This document shows, piece after piece, positions 8,743-17,767 of a DNA stretch of 64,000 bases. The first letter of the stretch is position 1, and each line of letters starts with the position of its first letter. The stretch is from Paracoccaceae bacterium. GTDB lineage: Bacteria; Pseudomonadota; Alphaproteobacteria; Rhodobacterales; Rhodobacteraceae. Below the pieces are notes generated by a model, which saw only the letters and a list, made by a program, of their open reading frames with translations, was not told where the DNA came from and did no database searches. The translations under genes and the position numbers were made by a program. The DNA lies in assembly GCA_029244725.1 (NCBI GenBank), contig JAQWQJ010000080.1, forward strand, positions 1-64,000, written 5' to 3'.

Positions 8743-8799
8743 ATTTTATCTTTGAAGAAATACTCCGCGGGGGTGTGGGGGCGCGAAGCCCCCACCGCG
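8743..8799 (+). repeat. REP-like dispersed repeat with GC-rich hairpin
   Basis: The core, 8743-8765, starts ATTTTATCTTTGAAG and continues AAATACTC. It is followed by a strong hairpin GTGGGGGC-GCGAA-GCCCCCAC (8775-8795), itself bracketed by CGCGG/CCGCG. The core matches 28083-28106 and 56244-56268, while the hairpins differ in sequence. The hairpin could also act in transcription attenuation ahead of gst, whose AAGGAG Shine-Dalgarno lies at 8805-8810. Confidence 0.75.
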
Positions 8800-8817
8800 T
8801 AGCGAAGGAGACTAAAA

Positions 8818-9456
8818 ATGACGATCAAACTGCATTGCTTTGGTGAAAGCGGTCATTCTTACAAAGCGGCGCTTGCTCTCGAATTATCGGGGCTCGACTG
8901 GGAAGCCGTGAAAGTTGATTTTTTCAACGGCGAAACGCGCAGTGAGAATTACCGCACAAACGTCAATGAAATGGGCGAGGCGCCTGTCTTAATTGACGGT
9001 GAAACTTCGCTCACACAATCTGCAATCATCCAGCAATACGTGTCTGAAAAATCCAAAAAATTTGACGGAGCAAGTGCCGAAGACGCCCGCGAAATTTTGC
9101 GCTGGCAGCTGTGGGACAATCACAAACTATCGTCCTTTGCAGGAATATGCCGTTTCCTGATGCATTTCGTCCCCGAGGACAAACGGCCACAAGAAACCAT
9201 CGGTTTTTTGCAGGGCCGTCTGAAAGGTTCGTATGATATCTTGAATAAGCATCTCGAAGGTCGCGATTGGATCGTCGGAAATGCCGTATCCAATGCCGAC
9301 CTCACATGTTGCGGCTATCTTTTTTACGACGAACACTTTGGCTTTGATCGCGCTGATTGGCCTAACATCGACAAATGGTTGTCCAATATTCAAGCTTTGG
9401 ACGGCTGGAAACATCCTTATGACCTAATGCCCGGCAGCCCTGCCGACCGCGCCTGA
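8818..9456 (+). CDS. Glutathione S-transferase family protein
   Basis: A 212-residue cytosolic GST. The N-terminal thioredoxin-like domain (about 1-80) has FGESGHSYKAALALELSG at the position of the catalytic Ser/Tyr/Cys and the cis-proline segment EMGEAPVLIDGETSLTQSAII (about 45-65; the Pro and TQSAI contact glutathione). The C-terminal helical domain includes NAVSNADLTCCGYLF. The substrate is unknown. It lies 10 bases before the thiolase, so it probably works within the acyl-CoA cluster, for example in handling reactive enoyl or aldehyde products; this is inference. Confidence 0.88.
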   Translation: MTIKLHCFGESGHSYKAALALELSGLDWEAVKVDFFNGETRSENYRTNVNEMGEAPVLIDGETSLTQSAIIQQYVSEKSKKFDGASAEDAREILRWQLWDNHKLSSFAGICRFLMHFVPEDKRPQETIGFLQGRLKGSYDILNKHLEGRDWIVGNAVSNADLTCCGYLFYDEHFGFDRADWPNIDKWLSNIQALDGWKHPYDLMPGSPADRA

Positions 9457-9466
9457 GGAGGCAATT

Positions 9467-10678
9467 ATGAACGAAGCATATATTTACGATGCAGTGCGGA
9501 CACCGCGAGGCAAGGGCCGCAAAGATGGCTCTTTGCACGAAGTCTCTGCCGCTGGTCTTAGCGTCACCGCGTTAAACGCAATCAAAGACCGAAATGCCCT
9601 AGAGGGGCACGCGGTTGAGGACGTGATTTGGGGCAACGTGACCCAAGTCGCCGAGCAAGGCGCTTGCCTGGCGCGGACGGCCGTTCTGGCGTCTGAGCTA
9701 GACGAAAGCATCCCTGGCGTCTCAATCAATCGCTTCTGCGCAAGCGGGCTTGAGGCAGTCAATATGGCCGCCAACCAAGTGCGCGGCGGTGCGGGCAATG
9801 CCTATATCGCAGGCGGCGTGGAAAGTATGAGCCGCACACCGATGATGTCAGACGGCGGCGCAATCGCGGTTGATCCTTCGATCGCCATCGACAACTATTT
9901 TGTGCCTCAGGGCATCGGCGCGGACATTATTGCTAGCCGTTACGGCTTCACGCGCGATATGGCCGATGCGATGGCCGTGGAAAGCCAACGCCGCGCTAAG
10001 GCGGCTTGGGACGCCCATCGATTTGCCGGTACCATCGTGCCTGTGCGCGATATGAACGGTCTAACGATCCTTAATTACGACGAATTCATGCGCCCTGGTA
10101 CCGACATGCAATCGCTCGGCGCGCTAAAGCCAAGCTTTAAGGATCAGGGCGAAATCATGCCCGGTTTCGACAAAGTTGCACTACAGAAATACCCTGAGCT
10201 TGAGCGGGTGAACCACATTCACCACGCAGGTAATTCGTCAGGGATTGTCGACGGTGCGGCTGCCATTTTGATCGGCAGCAAAGAATTCGGCGTGCAATAC
10301 GGGCTGAAGCCACGTGCCCGCATTAAAGCCACTGCAAAGATCGGCACTGATCCGACGATCATGCTGACCGGACCAGTGCCCGTAACGCGCAAAATCCTTG
10401 CGGATAACGGCATGAACATCGGCGACATTGATCTGTTTGAGGTCAACGAAGCCTTTGCCTCGGTCGTGATGCTGTTCGAACAGGCCTTTGACGTCGACCA
10501 CGCCAAGGTCAACGTTAACGGCGGCTCTATCGCTATGGGCCATCCCCTTGGCGCAACGGGCGCAATCATCCTTGGGACGCTGCTGGACGAGCTTGAGCGA
10601 ACCGATAAAGAAATCGGCCTTGCGACGCTTTGCATCGGGTCCGGTATGGGTGCAGCCACGATTATTGAGAGAGTCTGA
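9467..10678 (+). CDS. fadA: Acetyl-CoA C-acyltransferase (thiolase)
   Basis: A 403-residue thiolase that splits 3-ketoacyl-CoA with CoA to give acetyl-CoA and a shortened acyl-CoA. The nucleophilic Cys is in INRFCASGLEAVNMAA (about 87-102), followed by HHAGNSSGIVDGAA, VNEAFASV, NGGSIAMGHPLGATGA (catalytic His) and LCIGSGMGAAT (second catalytic Cys). The position between gst and the FadB-like gene, with an overlap onto the cupin gene, supports the degradative fadA role over a biosynthetic one. Confidence 0.92.
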   Translation: MNEAYIYDAVRTPRGKGRKDGSLHEVSAAGLSVTALNAIKDRNALEGHAVEDVIWGNVTQVAEQGACLARTAVLASELDESIPGVSINRFCASGLEAVNMAANQVRGGAGNAYIAGGVESMSRTPMMSDGGAIAVDPSIAIDNYFVPQGIGADIIASRYGFTRDMADAMAVESQRRAKAAWDAHRFAGTIVPVRDMNGLTILNYDEFMRPGTDMQSLGALKPSFKDQGEIMPGFDKVALQKYPELERVNHIHHAGNSSGIVDGAAAILIGSKEFGVQYGLKPRARIKATAKIGTDPTIMLTGPVPVTRKILADNGMNIGDIDLFEVNEAFASVVMLFEQAFDVDHAKVNVNGGSIAMGHPLGATGAIILGTLLDELERTDKEIGLATLCIGSGMGAATIIERV

Positions 10679-11151
10679 TGCCCAAAATTAATTTAGAATC
10701 TCTACCGGTTAGAACAGGTTCGACCTATCCGGCGCCATTCGACAGAGAAGTCATTGGTCGTAGTTCCCTACGCGTTGGCGACGCAGGCGGGTTGACCCAA
10801 TTTGGGGCAAATATCGTAACCTTGGCCCCCGGATCCAAATCTTCGATGCGTCACTGGCACGTAACCGAGGACGAATTTGTGATGATGATCGCTGGGGAAT
10901 GTACACTGATTGAGGACGGCGGACCGACGGTCATGCGCGCAGGTGACTGTGCGACGTTCAAAGCCGGCGATGAGAACGGCCACCATTTCATCAATGAAAC
11001 CGAAACAGACGCGCAGTTTCTAGTGGTTGGTACGTCCAACCCAAACGAGATCGCCTACTACAGTGACTTTGACGTGAAAGTTGAGCTGCATGACAAAGGG
11101 GCCTCGTTCACAAAACGCGACGGATCGCCCCTGGACGGAGAAGAGCAATGA
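10678..11151 (+). CDS. Cupin domain protein
   Basis: A 157-residue single-domain cupin. The metal-binding motif starts at RHWHVTEDEFVMM (about 59-71) and the second half includes GDCATFKAGDENGHHFIN. It may bind a small acid or metal; no enzyme activity can be assigned. It starts in the stop of the thiolase (TGATG) and overlaps the start of the next gene (ATGA), so it is translated as part of the beta-oxidation operon. Confidence 0.82.
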   Translation: MPKINLESLPVRTGSTYPAPFDREVIGRSSLRVGDAGGLTQFGANIVTLAPGSKSSMRHWHVTEDEFVMMIAGECTLIEDGGPTVMRAGDCATFKAGDENGHHFINETETDAQFLVVGTSNPNEIAYYSDFDVKVELHDKGASFTKRDGSPLDGEEQ

Positions 11152-13343
11152 CTGACTTTACCTTAGCAAAACACGACGATGGCGTTGCCGTCATCACATG
11201 GGATTGCCCAAATAAATCAATGAATGTCGCAAATTTCGAAGCCTTCGAAGAGCTTGAGATCTGCATAGATCAAGTGATCGCAGACGATGACATCAAGGGC
11301 GCGATTATCACTTCAAGCAAGCCAGATTTTGCAGGCGGTATGGACTTGAACGTTCTTGCCAAACTGCGCGACGACGGCGGCGATGATCCGGCTGAGAACA
11401 TCTTTAACGGCATCATGAGAATGCATGCTTTGTTGCGCAAAATCGAGCGTGCCGGCATGGACCCCAAGACCAACAAAGGTGGCAAACCGATCGCCTCGGC
11501 CCTGCCGGGCACTGCGATGGGGATCGGGCTTGAGCTTCCTTTGGCGACGCATCGCATCTTTGCTGCGAACAACCCGAAGGCCAAGATTGGTCTTCCTGAA
11601 ATCCTAGTCGGGCTATTCCCTGGCGCTGGTGGCACCACCCGCGTTGTCCGCAAAGTTGGTGCAATGGCCGCGGCGCCTATCTTGTTGGAAGGCAAGGCCG
11701 GTAGCCCTAAGCAGATGAAATTGCAAAAGATTGTCGATGAAGTGGTGGATGATCCCATCGCGGCTGCCCGCGAATGGGTGCTGAACGCAACCGACGCTGA
11801 TATCGTCAAACCATGGGACGCCAAAGGCTACAAAATGCCCGGCGGCGCACCCTATCATCCTGCTGGTTTCATGACTTTTGTGGGGGCGTCGGCGATGGTC
11901 AGCGGCAACACGCAAGGCGTCTACCCAGCCGCCAAGGCCATGCTTTCGGCGATTTATGAAGGCGCGTTGGTGCCATTCGACACAGCCCTTAAGATTGAGG
12001 CACGTTGGTTCACCAAAGTGATAATGGACCCCGTTTCGTCAAACATGATCCGCTCACTGTTCATCAACAAACAGGCGCTTGAAAAAGGCGCTAACCGTCC
12101 GGCAGTTTCGGACGAACGCGTGAAAAAAGTTGGCGTATTGGGCGCTGGCATGATGGGTGCGGGCATCGCTTTGGTGTCGGCCCGTGCAGGCATCGAAGTT
12201 ATCCTTGTGGATCAGAACATCGAGGCAGCCGAGCGCGGCAAAGCCTATTCATCTACTTACATGGACAAGGGCATCAAACGCGGTAAAGCTACGGCCGAGA
12301 AAAAAGAAGCGCTGTTGGCTCAGATCACCGCGTCCGCGGATGTGAATGATTTGGCTGGCTGCGATTTGATCGTCGAGGCGGTTTTTGAAGACCCTGCCGT
12401 CAAAGCCGAGATGACGCAGCGGGTCGAAGCCGTTATCCCCAAAGATTGCATCTTCGCCTCAAACACTTCGACCCTGCCGATCACCGAGCTGGCTAAGGCC
12501 TCTAGCCGCCCTGAACAGTTTATCGGCATTCACTTTTTCTCACCTGTTGAGAAAATGATGTTGGTCGAAATCATCAAAGGCAAAGAAACTGGTGACCGTG
12601 CTGTAGCTAAAGCGCTCGATTTTGTACGCCAAATCCGCAAAACGCCGATTGTTGTGAACGACGCACGGTTCTTCTATGCGAACCGCTGTATCATCCCATA
12701 CATCAACGAAGGCATTCGCATGGTTGGCGAAGGCGTCAATCCAGCGTTGATCGAAAACGCGGCGCGTCAATTGGGCTTCCCTGTGGGTCCGTTGCAATTG
12801 GTCGATGAGACATCGATTGAACTGGGCGTAAAGATCGCCAAAGCCACCAAAGCGGCGATGGGCGACGCTTATCCTGACGGCGCTGTGGACGAGGTATTGT
12901 TCGCGATGGCTGATTTGGGACGCATGGGTCGCAAGACGGCATCAGGGTTCTATGATTATGATGAAAAAGGCAAGCGTACAGGCCTTTGGGTAGATTTAAG
13001 CTCAAAGCTCCCAGTCTCGGATAATCAGCCAGATTTCATCGATGTGCAGCATCGCCTGATGTTCTCACAAACATTAGAGGCTGTTCGGGCATTGGAAGAA
13101 GGCGTCCTAGAAGACATTCGCGAAGGAGACGTTGGCGCGATCCTCGGATGGGGTTTTGCCCCATGGTCCGGCGGTCCATTTAGCTGGCTCGATATGCTGG
13201 GCGCACCTTATGCCGCTGAGCGTTGCGATCAATTGACCGAAGCGTTTGGCGCACGCTTTAAGTGCCCAGAATTGCTGAGAGAAATGGCTGGCAAAAGCCA
13301 GAGTTTCTACAAGCGGTTTGGTGAAAACGCGAAAGCAGCTTAG
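11148..13343 (+). CDS. fadB: FadB-like bifunctional enoyl-CoA hydratase / 3-hydroxyacyl-CoA dehydrogenase
   Basis: A 731-residue two-domain enzyme carrying out hydration of enoyl-CoA and NAD-dependent oxidation of 3-hydroxyacyl-CoA. N-terminal crotonase domain (about 1-290): DFAGGMDLNVL and ALPGTAMGIGLELPLATH form the oxyanion hole. Then the NAD-binding domain with GAGMMGAGIALVSARAG (about 330-346), HFFSPVEKMMLVEII (about 463-477) and the C-terminal hydroxyacyl dehydrogenase half with NRCIIPYINEGIRM. It works with the thiolase upstream; probably the last gene of the operon, as a strong hairpin follows. Confidence 0.93.
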   Translation: MTDFTLAKHDDGVAVITWDCPNKSMNVANFEAFEELEICIDQVIADDDIKGAIITSSKPDFAGGMDLNVLAKLRDDGGDDPAENIFNGIMRMHALLRKIERAGMDPKTNKGGKPIASALPGTAMGIGLELPLATHRIFAANNPKAKIGLPEILVGLFPGAGGTTRVVRKVGAMAAAPILLEGKAGSPKQMKLQKIVDEVVDDPIAAAREWVLNATDADIVKPWDAKGYKMPGGAPYHPAGFMTFVGASAMVSGNTQGVYPAAKAMLSAIYEGALVPFDTALKIEARWFTKVIMDPVSSNMIRSLFINKQALEKGANRPAVSDERVKKVGVLGAGMMGAGIALVSARAGIEVILVDQNIEAAERGKAYSSTYMDKGIKRGKATAEKKEALLAQITASADVNDLAGCDLIVEAVFEDPAVKAEMTQRVEAVIPKDCIFASNTSTLPITELAKASSRPEQFIGIHFFSPVEKMMLVEIIKGKETGDRAVAKALDFVRQIRKTPIVVNDARFFYANRCIIPYINEGIRMVGEGVNPALIENAARQLGFPVGPLQLVDETSIELGVKIAKATKAAMGDAYPDGAVDEVLFAMADLGRMGRKTASGFYDYDEKGKRTGLWVDLSSKLPVSDNQPDFIDVQHRLMFSQTLEAVRALEEGVLEDIREGDVGAILGWGFAPWSGGPFSWLDMLGAPYAAERCDQLTEAFGARFKCPELLREMAGKSQSFYKRFGENAKAA

Positions 13344-13350
13344 TTATCTG

Positions 13351-13379
13351 ATAGGGTGCGCAATGAATGCGCGCCCTAT
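13351..13379. terminator. Hairpin between convergent genes (bidirectional terminator candidate)
   Basis: ATAGGGTGCGC-AATGAAT-GCGCGCCCTAT forms an 11-bp stem with one G-U pair in the 38-base gap between the fadB-like gene and the convergent sulfotransferase gene. No clear U-run follows, so termination strength is uncertain. Confidence 0.6.
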
Positions 13380-13381
13380 GC

Positions 13382-14014
13382 CTAAAACTTGTAGCCAAAC
13401 CGGCGAATGTCCTCGGCGTACATCTGCCCGACCAAAGCTGTGTCAGCTTCGTTGTAATATCCGTGCCAGTCTACATTTCGCCGCGAGCGGTTTACATGCG
13501 GCACGTCCAATTTGAACCCAAGGTGGGTCTCGAACGGTCGAATATCCTCGGCCAAATTTTCAATGCGCACAAAGCACACATCAACGTCTTTGGTAGACAT
13601 CGAAACATAGCCGCCATACGTCTCAGCCGTTTGCGATGCCACGGTGTCAGGATGGTTCAAAAATCCTGAAAAGTCGTGTGCGTTGGCCAGATCTACTGCA
13701 CGATGATCAAAGCTTTGATCCTTTAGCCAGTGATAATAACTGACCATCCGGTCCCAAGGGTTGCGCACTAAGGTCACGACAAAGAAATCCTCAATAGCCA
13801 CTAAGCCATCCACGTCAGATAAGGTCGAATGCTTGCGCAATTTGCGATCTCCGGCCCAAGCTTTGGCCTTGGCGCGGCGTTTCACCGCTTTAGGTGTATC
13901 GCCGATCAGGATATCGTCCGCCATAGCCCGATCTTCTAACGCCAGACTAAGCGCTGTCCCCCCCGTTTTGGGAATGTGAACGAAGATATATTTGCGGCCA
14001 AGCGAAATGATCAT
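13382..14014 (-). CDS. Sulfotransferase family protein
   Basis: A 210-residue protein with the PAPS-binding signatures of the sulfotransferase family: the 5'-phosphosulfate loop FVHIPKTGGTALSLAL (about 11-26) and the 3'-phosphate motif VTLVRNPWDRMVSYYHW (about 79-95). Members sulfate carbohydrates, lipids or small molecules in the cytoplasm, and the acceptor is unknown. It lies 15 bases after the DMT transporter gene on the same strand, so the two may be co-transcribed. Confidence 0.82.
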   Translation of the reverse strand: MIISLGRKYIFVHIPKTGGTALSLALEDRAMADDILIGDTPKAVKRRAKAKAWAGDRKLRKHSTLSDVDGLVAIEDFFVVTLVRNPWDRMVSYYHWLKDQSFDHRAVDLANAHDFSGFLNHPDTVASQTAETYGGYVSMSTKDVDVCFVRIENLAEDIRPFETHLGFKLDVPHVNRSRRNVDWHGYYNEADTALVGQMYAEDIRRFGYKF

Positions 14015-14029
14015 ACGCTTGAAGCTACC

Positions 14030-14944
14030 CTAGGCAGTCGGCGAGCGGAAGGCGATGATGATCCCAGCAAGGGCAATCAAGACGATCCCCACAACCTCGG
14101 ACCCAGAAACACCCTGCCCCCACAGCATGAATGCAAACAGCGGGCCAAATATAAAGACCGAGTATTCAAATACGGCGGCATAGGTCGCCTCGGCTACTTG
14201 ATACGCCTTAACAATGAAGAAGACACCAATAGTCGATCCAACAGTCAGGGCGACAATAATCCATATCACCGGCGACAAATCCCAAACCCAACCACGCAAT
14301 AAAAATCCGCCCGACCCTAAGGGCACGATAGGATCAACGATCCACAGCGCAATCATCGCTATCACCGCGTAGACGCCCTGCATGACATACATGCTCCAAA
14401 CCATCGTTAACGTGGATTCTTCCTCACACAATTCGCGCGTTGCAACGACGCCAAAGGCATAAAACACCCCTGCTGCCAACGGTAGCAAGCTGGCCCAGCC
14501 CATCGCCGAGAAGCTAGCACCTGTCACCACGACAATACCGACAAATCCAACGAGAACAGCTATGATCCGCCATTTCCCTACTGGCTTCTTTAGCAAAAAA
14601 ACCGAAATCAGCAGCACGAAAATCGGTGATGTAAAAAGCCCAGCTAAGGCCTGCGAAATTGGCAGAAACGCAAGTGATCCAAAGTAGAACACCATCGCCA
14701 TGGCAACCAACGCACCGCGGGTCATCACGCGCCATAGCTGTTTAGGGTAAATCGTTCCCAATCCGATCCGCGACATCAGATAAATCAACGGAAACGTCAT
14801 GAACATACGAACAAGAAAGAACTGCCACAGCCCCACGTGATCTGCCATATGACCAACGAAGTTGTCGACCAGCCCGATGACGATCATCCCGATCAACATC
14901 CACTGTCCGGCAAGTAGGGGATTATTCTGCTGCTGCGGTCTCAT
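14030..14944 (-). CDS. DMT/EamA family transporter
   Basis: A 304-residue inner-membrane protein with ten hydrophobic segments in two EamA repeats, typical of the drug/metabolite transporter superfamily. It shows the conserved LAFLPISQALAGLFTSPIFV and YAAVFEYSVFIFGPLFAFML stretches. Members export amino acids, purines or other metabolites; no substrate can be assigned. It is divergent from the acyl-CoA ligase gene. Confidence 0.88.
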   Translation of the reverse strand: MRPQQQNNPLLAGQWMLIGMIVIGLVDNFVGHMADHVGLWQFFLVRMFMTFPLIYLMSRIGLGTIYPKQLWRVMTRGALVAMAMVFYFGSLAFLPISQALAGLFTSPIFVLLISVFLLKKPVGKWRIIAVLVGFVGIVVVTGASFSAMGWASLLPLAAGVFYAFGVVATRELCEEESTLTMVWSMYVMQGVYAVIAMIALWIVDPIVPLGSGGFLLRGWVWDLSPVIWIIVALTVGSTIGVFFIVKAYQVAEATYAAVFEYSVFIFGPLFAFMLWGQGVSGSEVVGIVLIALAGIIIAFRSPTA

Positions 14945-15037
14945 TATGATCGTCCAATGCCGTATTTACACGGACTTGTTCTGTCTTCTTAGCGACACTA
15001 AAAGAAAATTATGTTGCCGTTTTGGGAGGATGCGCAA

Positions 15038-16663
15038 ATGGGATGGATGGCTGACGAAACTGGCCTTGGCAAAAACGACGCGAACTTTGTTTCGCTGACA
15101 CCTCTATCCTATCTGCAAAGGGCTGCCTTGGTCTTTCCTGACCAATTGGCCGTCGTTTACGGCGACCACCGCAAAACATACGGCGAGTATCACGCGCGCG
15201 TTAGCCGGCTAGCGTCAGGCTTACAAAAGATCGGCGTTCAGTCTGGCGATGTTGTGGCCACATTAATCCCGAACCTTCCCCCACAAGCCGAGGCGCATTT
15301 TGGCGTGCCAGCATGCGGCGCAGTTTTGAACACCATCAACACGCGCCTTGATGTTGATACGGTTACCTACATTTTCAGCCACGGCGAAGCGAAGGTCGTC
15401 ATGGCCGACCCGCAGTTCCTGCAGCTTGCCAAAGATGCCATTTCGCAGATGGACGGCCCTACCCCGATCTTGATCGAAGTCGCTGATGACTTTGCAGGCT
15501 TCCCTGCCTCGGGCGAGCATATGACCTACGAACAGCTTTTGGCCTCAGGTGATCCCAAATTCGAATGGATCATGCCACGGGATGAATGGGAAAGCTTGGC
15601 GCTGAACTACACATCTGGCACGACGGGGCGTCCCAAGGGCGTGGTCTACCACCACCGTGGTGCCTATCTGATGACCATGGGCACGGTCGTTAGTTGGCGC
15701 ATGGTCATGAACCCTGTTTATTTGGCTATCGTTCCGCTGTTCCATTGCAACAACTGGAACCACACGTGGCTTATGCCACTGATCGGCGGAACTTGGGTTG
15801 GCTGCAGGGACGTGTCTGCGGCGAACATCTACAATGCTATCGCAAACGAAAGCGTCACCCATTTTGGCGGTGCACCCATCGTCCTTAATTTGCTGGTCAA
15901 CGCAACCGACGAAGAGCGTTGCGACCTAACCAAAACGATCGAGGTTTTCACCGCAGGCGCCCCGCCCGCCCCCGCGACGCTAGAGAAAATGGGAAAGCTA
16001 GGTTTCAACGTTACACAGGTTTATGGCCTGACTGAAACCTATGGTCACATCACTGAATGCCTCTGGAACGACGACTGGAACGACCTGCCCGCCGATGAAC
16101 AATCCGCGATCAAAGCCCAACAGGGCGTTGCGATGCCAATGATGGAGCATTGCACGGTCATGGACGAAGCCATGGTTCAAACGCCAATGGACGGCAAAAC
16201 CCAAGGCGAGATCGTTGTGCGCGGCAACACGGTGATGAAGGGCTACCTCAAGAACCCTGAGGCCACGGCCGAGTCCTTTAAGGGCGGATATTTCCACTCT
16301 GGCGACATAGCGATCCAGCACCCCAACGGCTATATCCAGATCGCCGACCGCGCCAAAGATATCATCATCTCAGGTGGTGAAAACATCTCGTCGGTTGAAG
16401 TAGAGGGCGTACTAATGGCGCATCCAGACATAAACCTCTGTGCTGTGGTCGCAAAGCCCGATGAAAAATGGGGCGAAGTGCCTTGTGCATTTGTCGAGCT
16501 GAAGGCCGGTATAACCCCTGACGGCGACGCGCTGATCGCTTTTGCGCGCACCAAATTGGCCGGATTTAAAACCCCCAAGCAAGTGGTGTTTCAAGAGCTG
16601 CCAAAGACATCGACGGGAAAAATTCAAAAATTCGAACTGCGTACGATCGCCAAGGGTCTTTAG
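15038..16663 (+). CDS. Acyl-CoA synthetase (AMP-forming; DmdB-like/FadD-like)
   Basis: A 541-residue AMP-forming ligase that activates a carboxylic acid to its CoA thioester. ATP-binding motif YTSGTTGRPKGVVYHH (about 197-212), GLTETYGH motif and the adenylate site GYFHSGDIA, then DRAKDIIISGGENISS and the C-terminal lysine in PKTSTGKIQKF. The start at 15038 has a GGGAGGA Shine-Dalgarno 8 bases upstream; the longer reading from 15011 has none. Length and class match DmdB (methylmercaptopropionate-CoA ligase) and medium-chain ligases alike, so the substrate is open. Confidence 0.9.
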   Translation: MGWMADETGLGKNDANFVSLTPLSYLQRAALVFPDQLAVVYGDHRKTYGEYHARVSRLASGLQKIGVQSGDVVATLIPNLPPQAEAHFGVPACGAVLNTINTRLDVDTVTYIFSHGEAKVVMADPQFLQLAKDAISQMDGPTPILIEVADDFAGFPASGEHMTYEQLLASGDPKFEWIMPRDEWESLALNYTSGTTGRPKGVVYHHRGAYLMTMGTVVSWRMVMNPVYLAIVPLFHCNNWNHTWLMPLIGGTWVGCRDVSAANIYNAIANESVTHFGGAPIVLNLLVNATDEERCDLTKTIEVFTAGAPPAPATLEKMGKLGFNVTQVYGLTETYGHITECLWNDDWNDLPADEQSAIKAQQGVAMPMMEHCTVMDEAMVQTPMDGKTQGEIVVRGNTVMKGYLKNPEATAESFKGGYFHSGDIAIQHPNGYIQIADRAKDIIISGGENISSVEVEGVLMAHPDINLCAVVAKPDEKWGEVPCAFVELKAGITPDGDALIAFARTKLAGFKTPKQVVFQELPKTSTGKIQKFELRTIAKGL

Positions 16664-16738
16664 ACGCATACAAGAATTGTTCCATCCCCAGCTCCGTGGT
16701 AATTGTCACGAAACAATAATGGCAGAGCAGCCGAACGC

Positions 16739-17764
16739 ATGACCGCGCTAAAAGAATTTGCAAAGATCGAAGCCGTTGGCATCTGGCGCGCGGATGCCGA
16801 AGCCCAACGCCGTGATGTGATTGTCACGTTGGGTGATGCGTCGTTGACGATCTTTGACATGAAAGACCGCGTGCTGGCGCATTGGTCAATTCCCGCCATA
16901 GCCCGTGAAAATCCAGGGGTTATGCCTGCGATTTATCATCCCGACGGCGATCCCAACGAAACGCTTGAATTGGGCGACGAGTCCGACGTCATGGTTGAAG
17001 CCATTGATAAACTGCGTAAAGCCGTTGCCCGACGCCGCCCGCATCCCGGGCGCCTACGTCTGACCTCGGCTGCGGCGATTACCGCATCTGTTGTTGCCTT
17101 AGGCGTATTCTGGTTGCCCGATGCCGTGCGCAACCAAACCCTGACCGCGCTACCTGAAATCAAACAACGGCAAATCGGCGCGCAAATCACGAAAGCAGCC
17201 GAACGTTTCACGTCGACGGCCTGCCACGCGCCATCGCCTGATCGCGCGCTAGGTAAGATTGCAAACCGTCTATTTCCCGGGACTTCAACGGCGATTTTTG
17301 TGGTGGCTGACGGCCTGACGGATGCCCTTGCTCTTCCCGGCAACCATTATCTCGTCGGCAAGGCTTTGGTTGAAGATTATGAAACACCAGAGGTTTTGGC
17401 AGGTTATCTTCTGGCAGCCGCGGCGGTGTCAGGCGGACAAGACACTCTCATTCAGGCAGTCCTGACCGAGGCGAAACTGCTCGAAAACCTTAAGCTGCTA
17501 ACCAGCGGAGACCTGCCCCAGGCTGTTGCTGACAGATACGCCGAAGCATCTTTGGCAACCGAGCGATCACCCATGACCCAAGACGCATTGTTGGAATATT
17601 TTGACACAGCCGATGTTTCGTCACGTGCGTACGCGCTGGCTGTTGATGTCACCGGCGAGACAACTTTGGGGCTGATCGAGGCTGATCCTCTGGCCGGCAA
17701 AAACCCACCCGCGATCCTAACGGATGGCGAATGGGTTGCATTGCAAAGTATTTGCGAAAATTAA
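16739..17764 (+). CDS. Membrane protein with degenerate M48-peptidase-like domain
   Basis: A 341-residue protein (353 from an alternative ATG at 16703; neither start has a good Shine-Dalgarno). N-terminal cytoplasmic part of about 100 residues, a transmembrane helix (SAAAITASVVALGVFWL, about 110-126), then a C-terminal domain. In that domain the segment DALALPGNHYLVGKALVEDY aligns by eye with the NAFALPGG-x-I/V-GL element of M48 metallopeptidases. The expected HExxH motif is absent; at that place the sequence reads LAGYLLAAAAVSGG. It would therefore be an inactive relative. It may be co-transcribed with the ligase upstream. Confidence 0.75.
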   Translation: MTALKEFAKIEAVGIWRADAEAQRRDVIVTLGDASLTIFDMKDRVLAHWSIPAIARENPGVMPAIYHPDGDPNETLELGDESDVMVEAIDKLRKAVARRRPHPGRLRLTSAAAITASVVALGVFWLPDAVRNQTLTALPEIKQRQIGAQITKAAERFTSTACHAPSPDRALGKIANRLFPGTSTAIFVVADGLTDALALPGNHYLVGKALVEDYETPEVLAGYLLAAAAVSGGQDTLIQAVLTEAKLLENLKLLTSGDLPQAVADRYAEASLATERSPMTQDALLEYFDTADVSSRAYALAVDVTGETTLGLIEADPLAGKNPPAILTDGEWVALQSICEN

Positions 17765-17767
17765 AGC

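Larger units (their letters stand above)
8572..8817. other. Intergenic region with inverted REP-like pair and internal hairpin
   Basis: 246 bases without a gene. The two 23-base inverted repeats enclose 135 bases. Inside, 8617-8655 can form a three-tier hairpin (CGCC/GGCG, CCAC/GTGG, GCC/GGC). The rest shows no reading frame, and no tRNA or other known RNA was recognised. The arrangement separates the second acyl-CoA dehydrogenase from gst, so the cluster may be split into two transcripts here. Confidence 0.6.

Noticed and set aside
5403-16663. DMSP demethylation pathway (DmdB at 15038, DmdC at 5403)
   Set aside because: Both proteins are in families that include DmdB and DmdC, but there is no DmdA or DmdD in the window and the residues that define DMSP specificity cannot be checked, so generic names were used.
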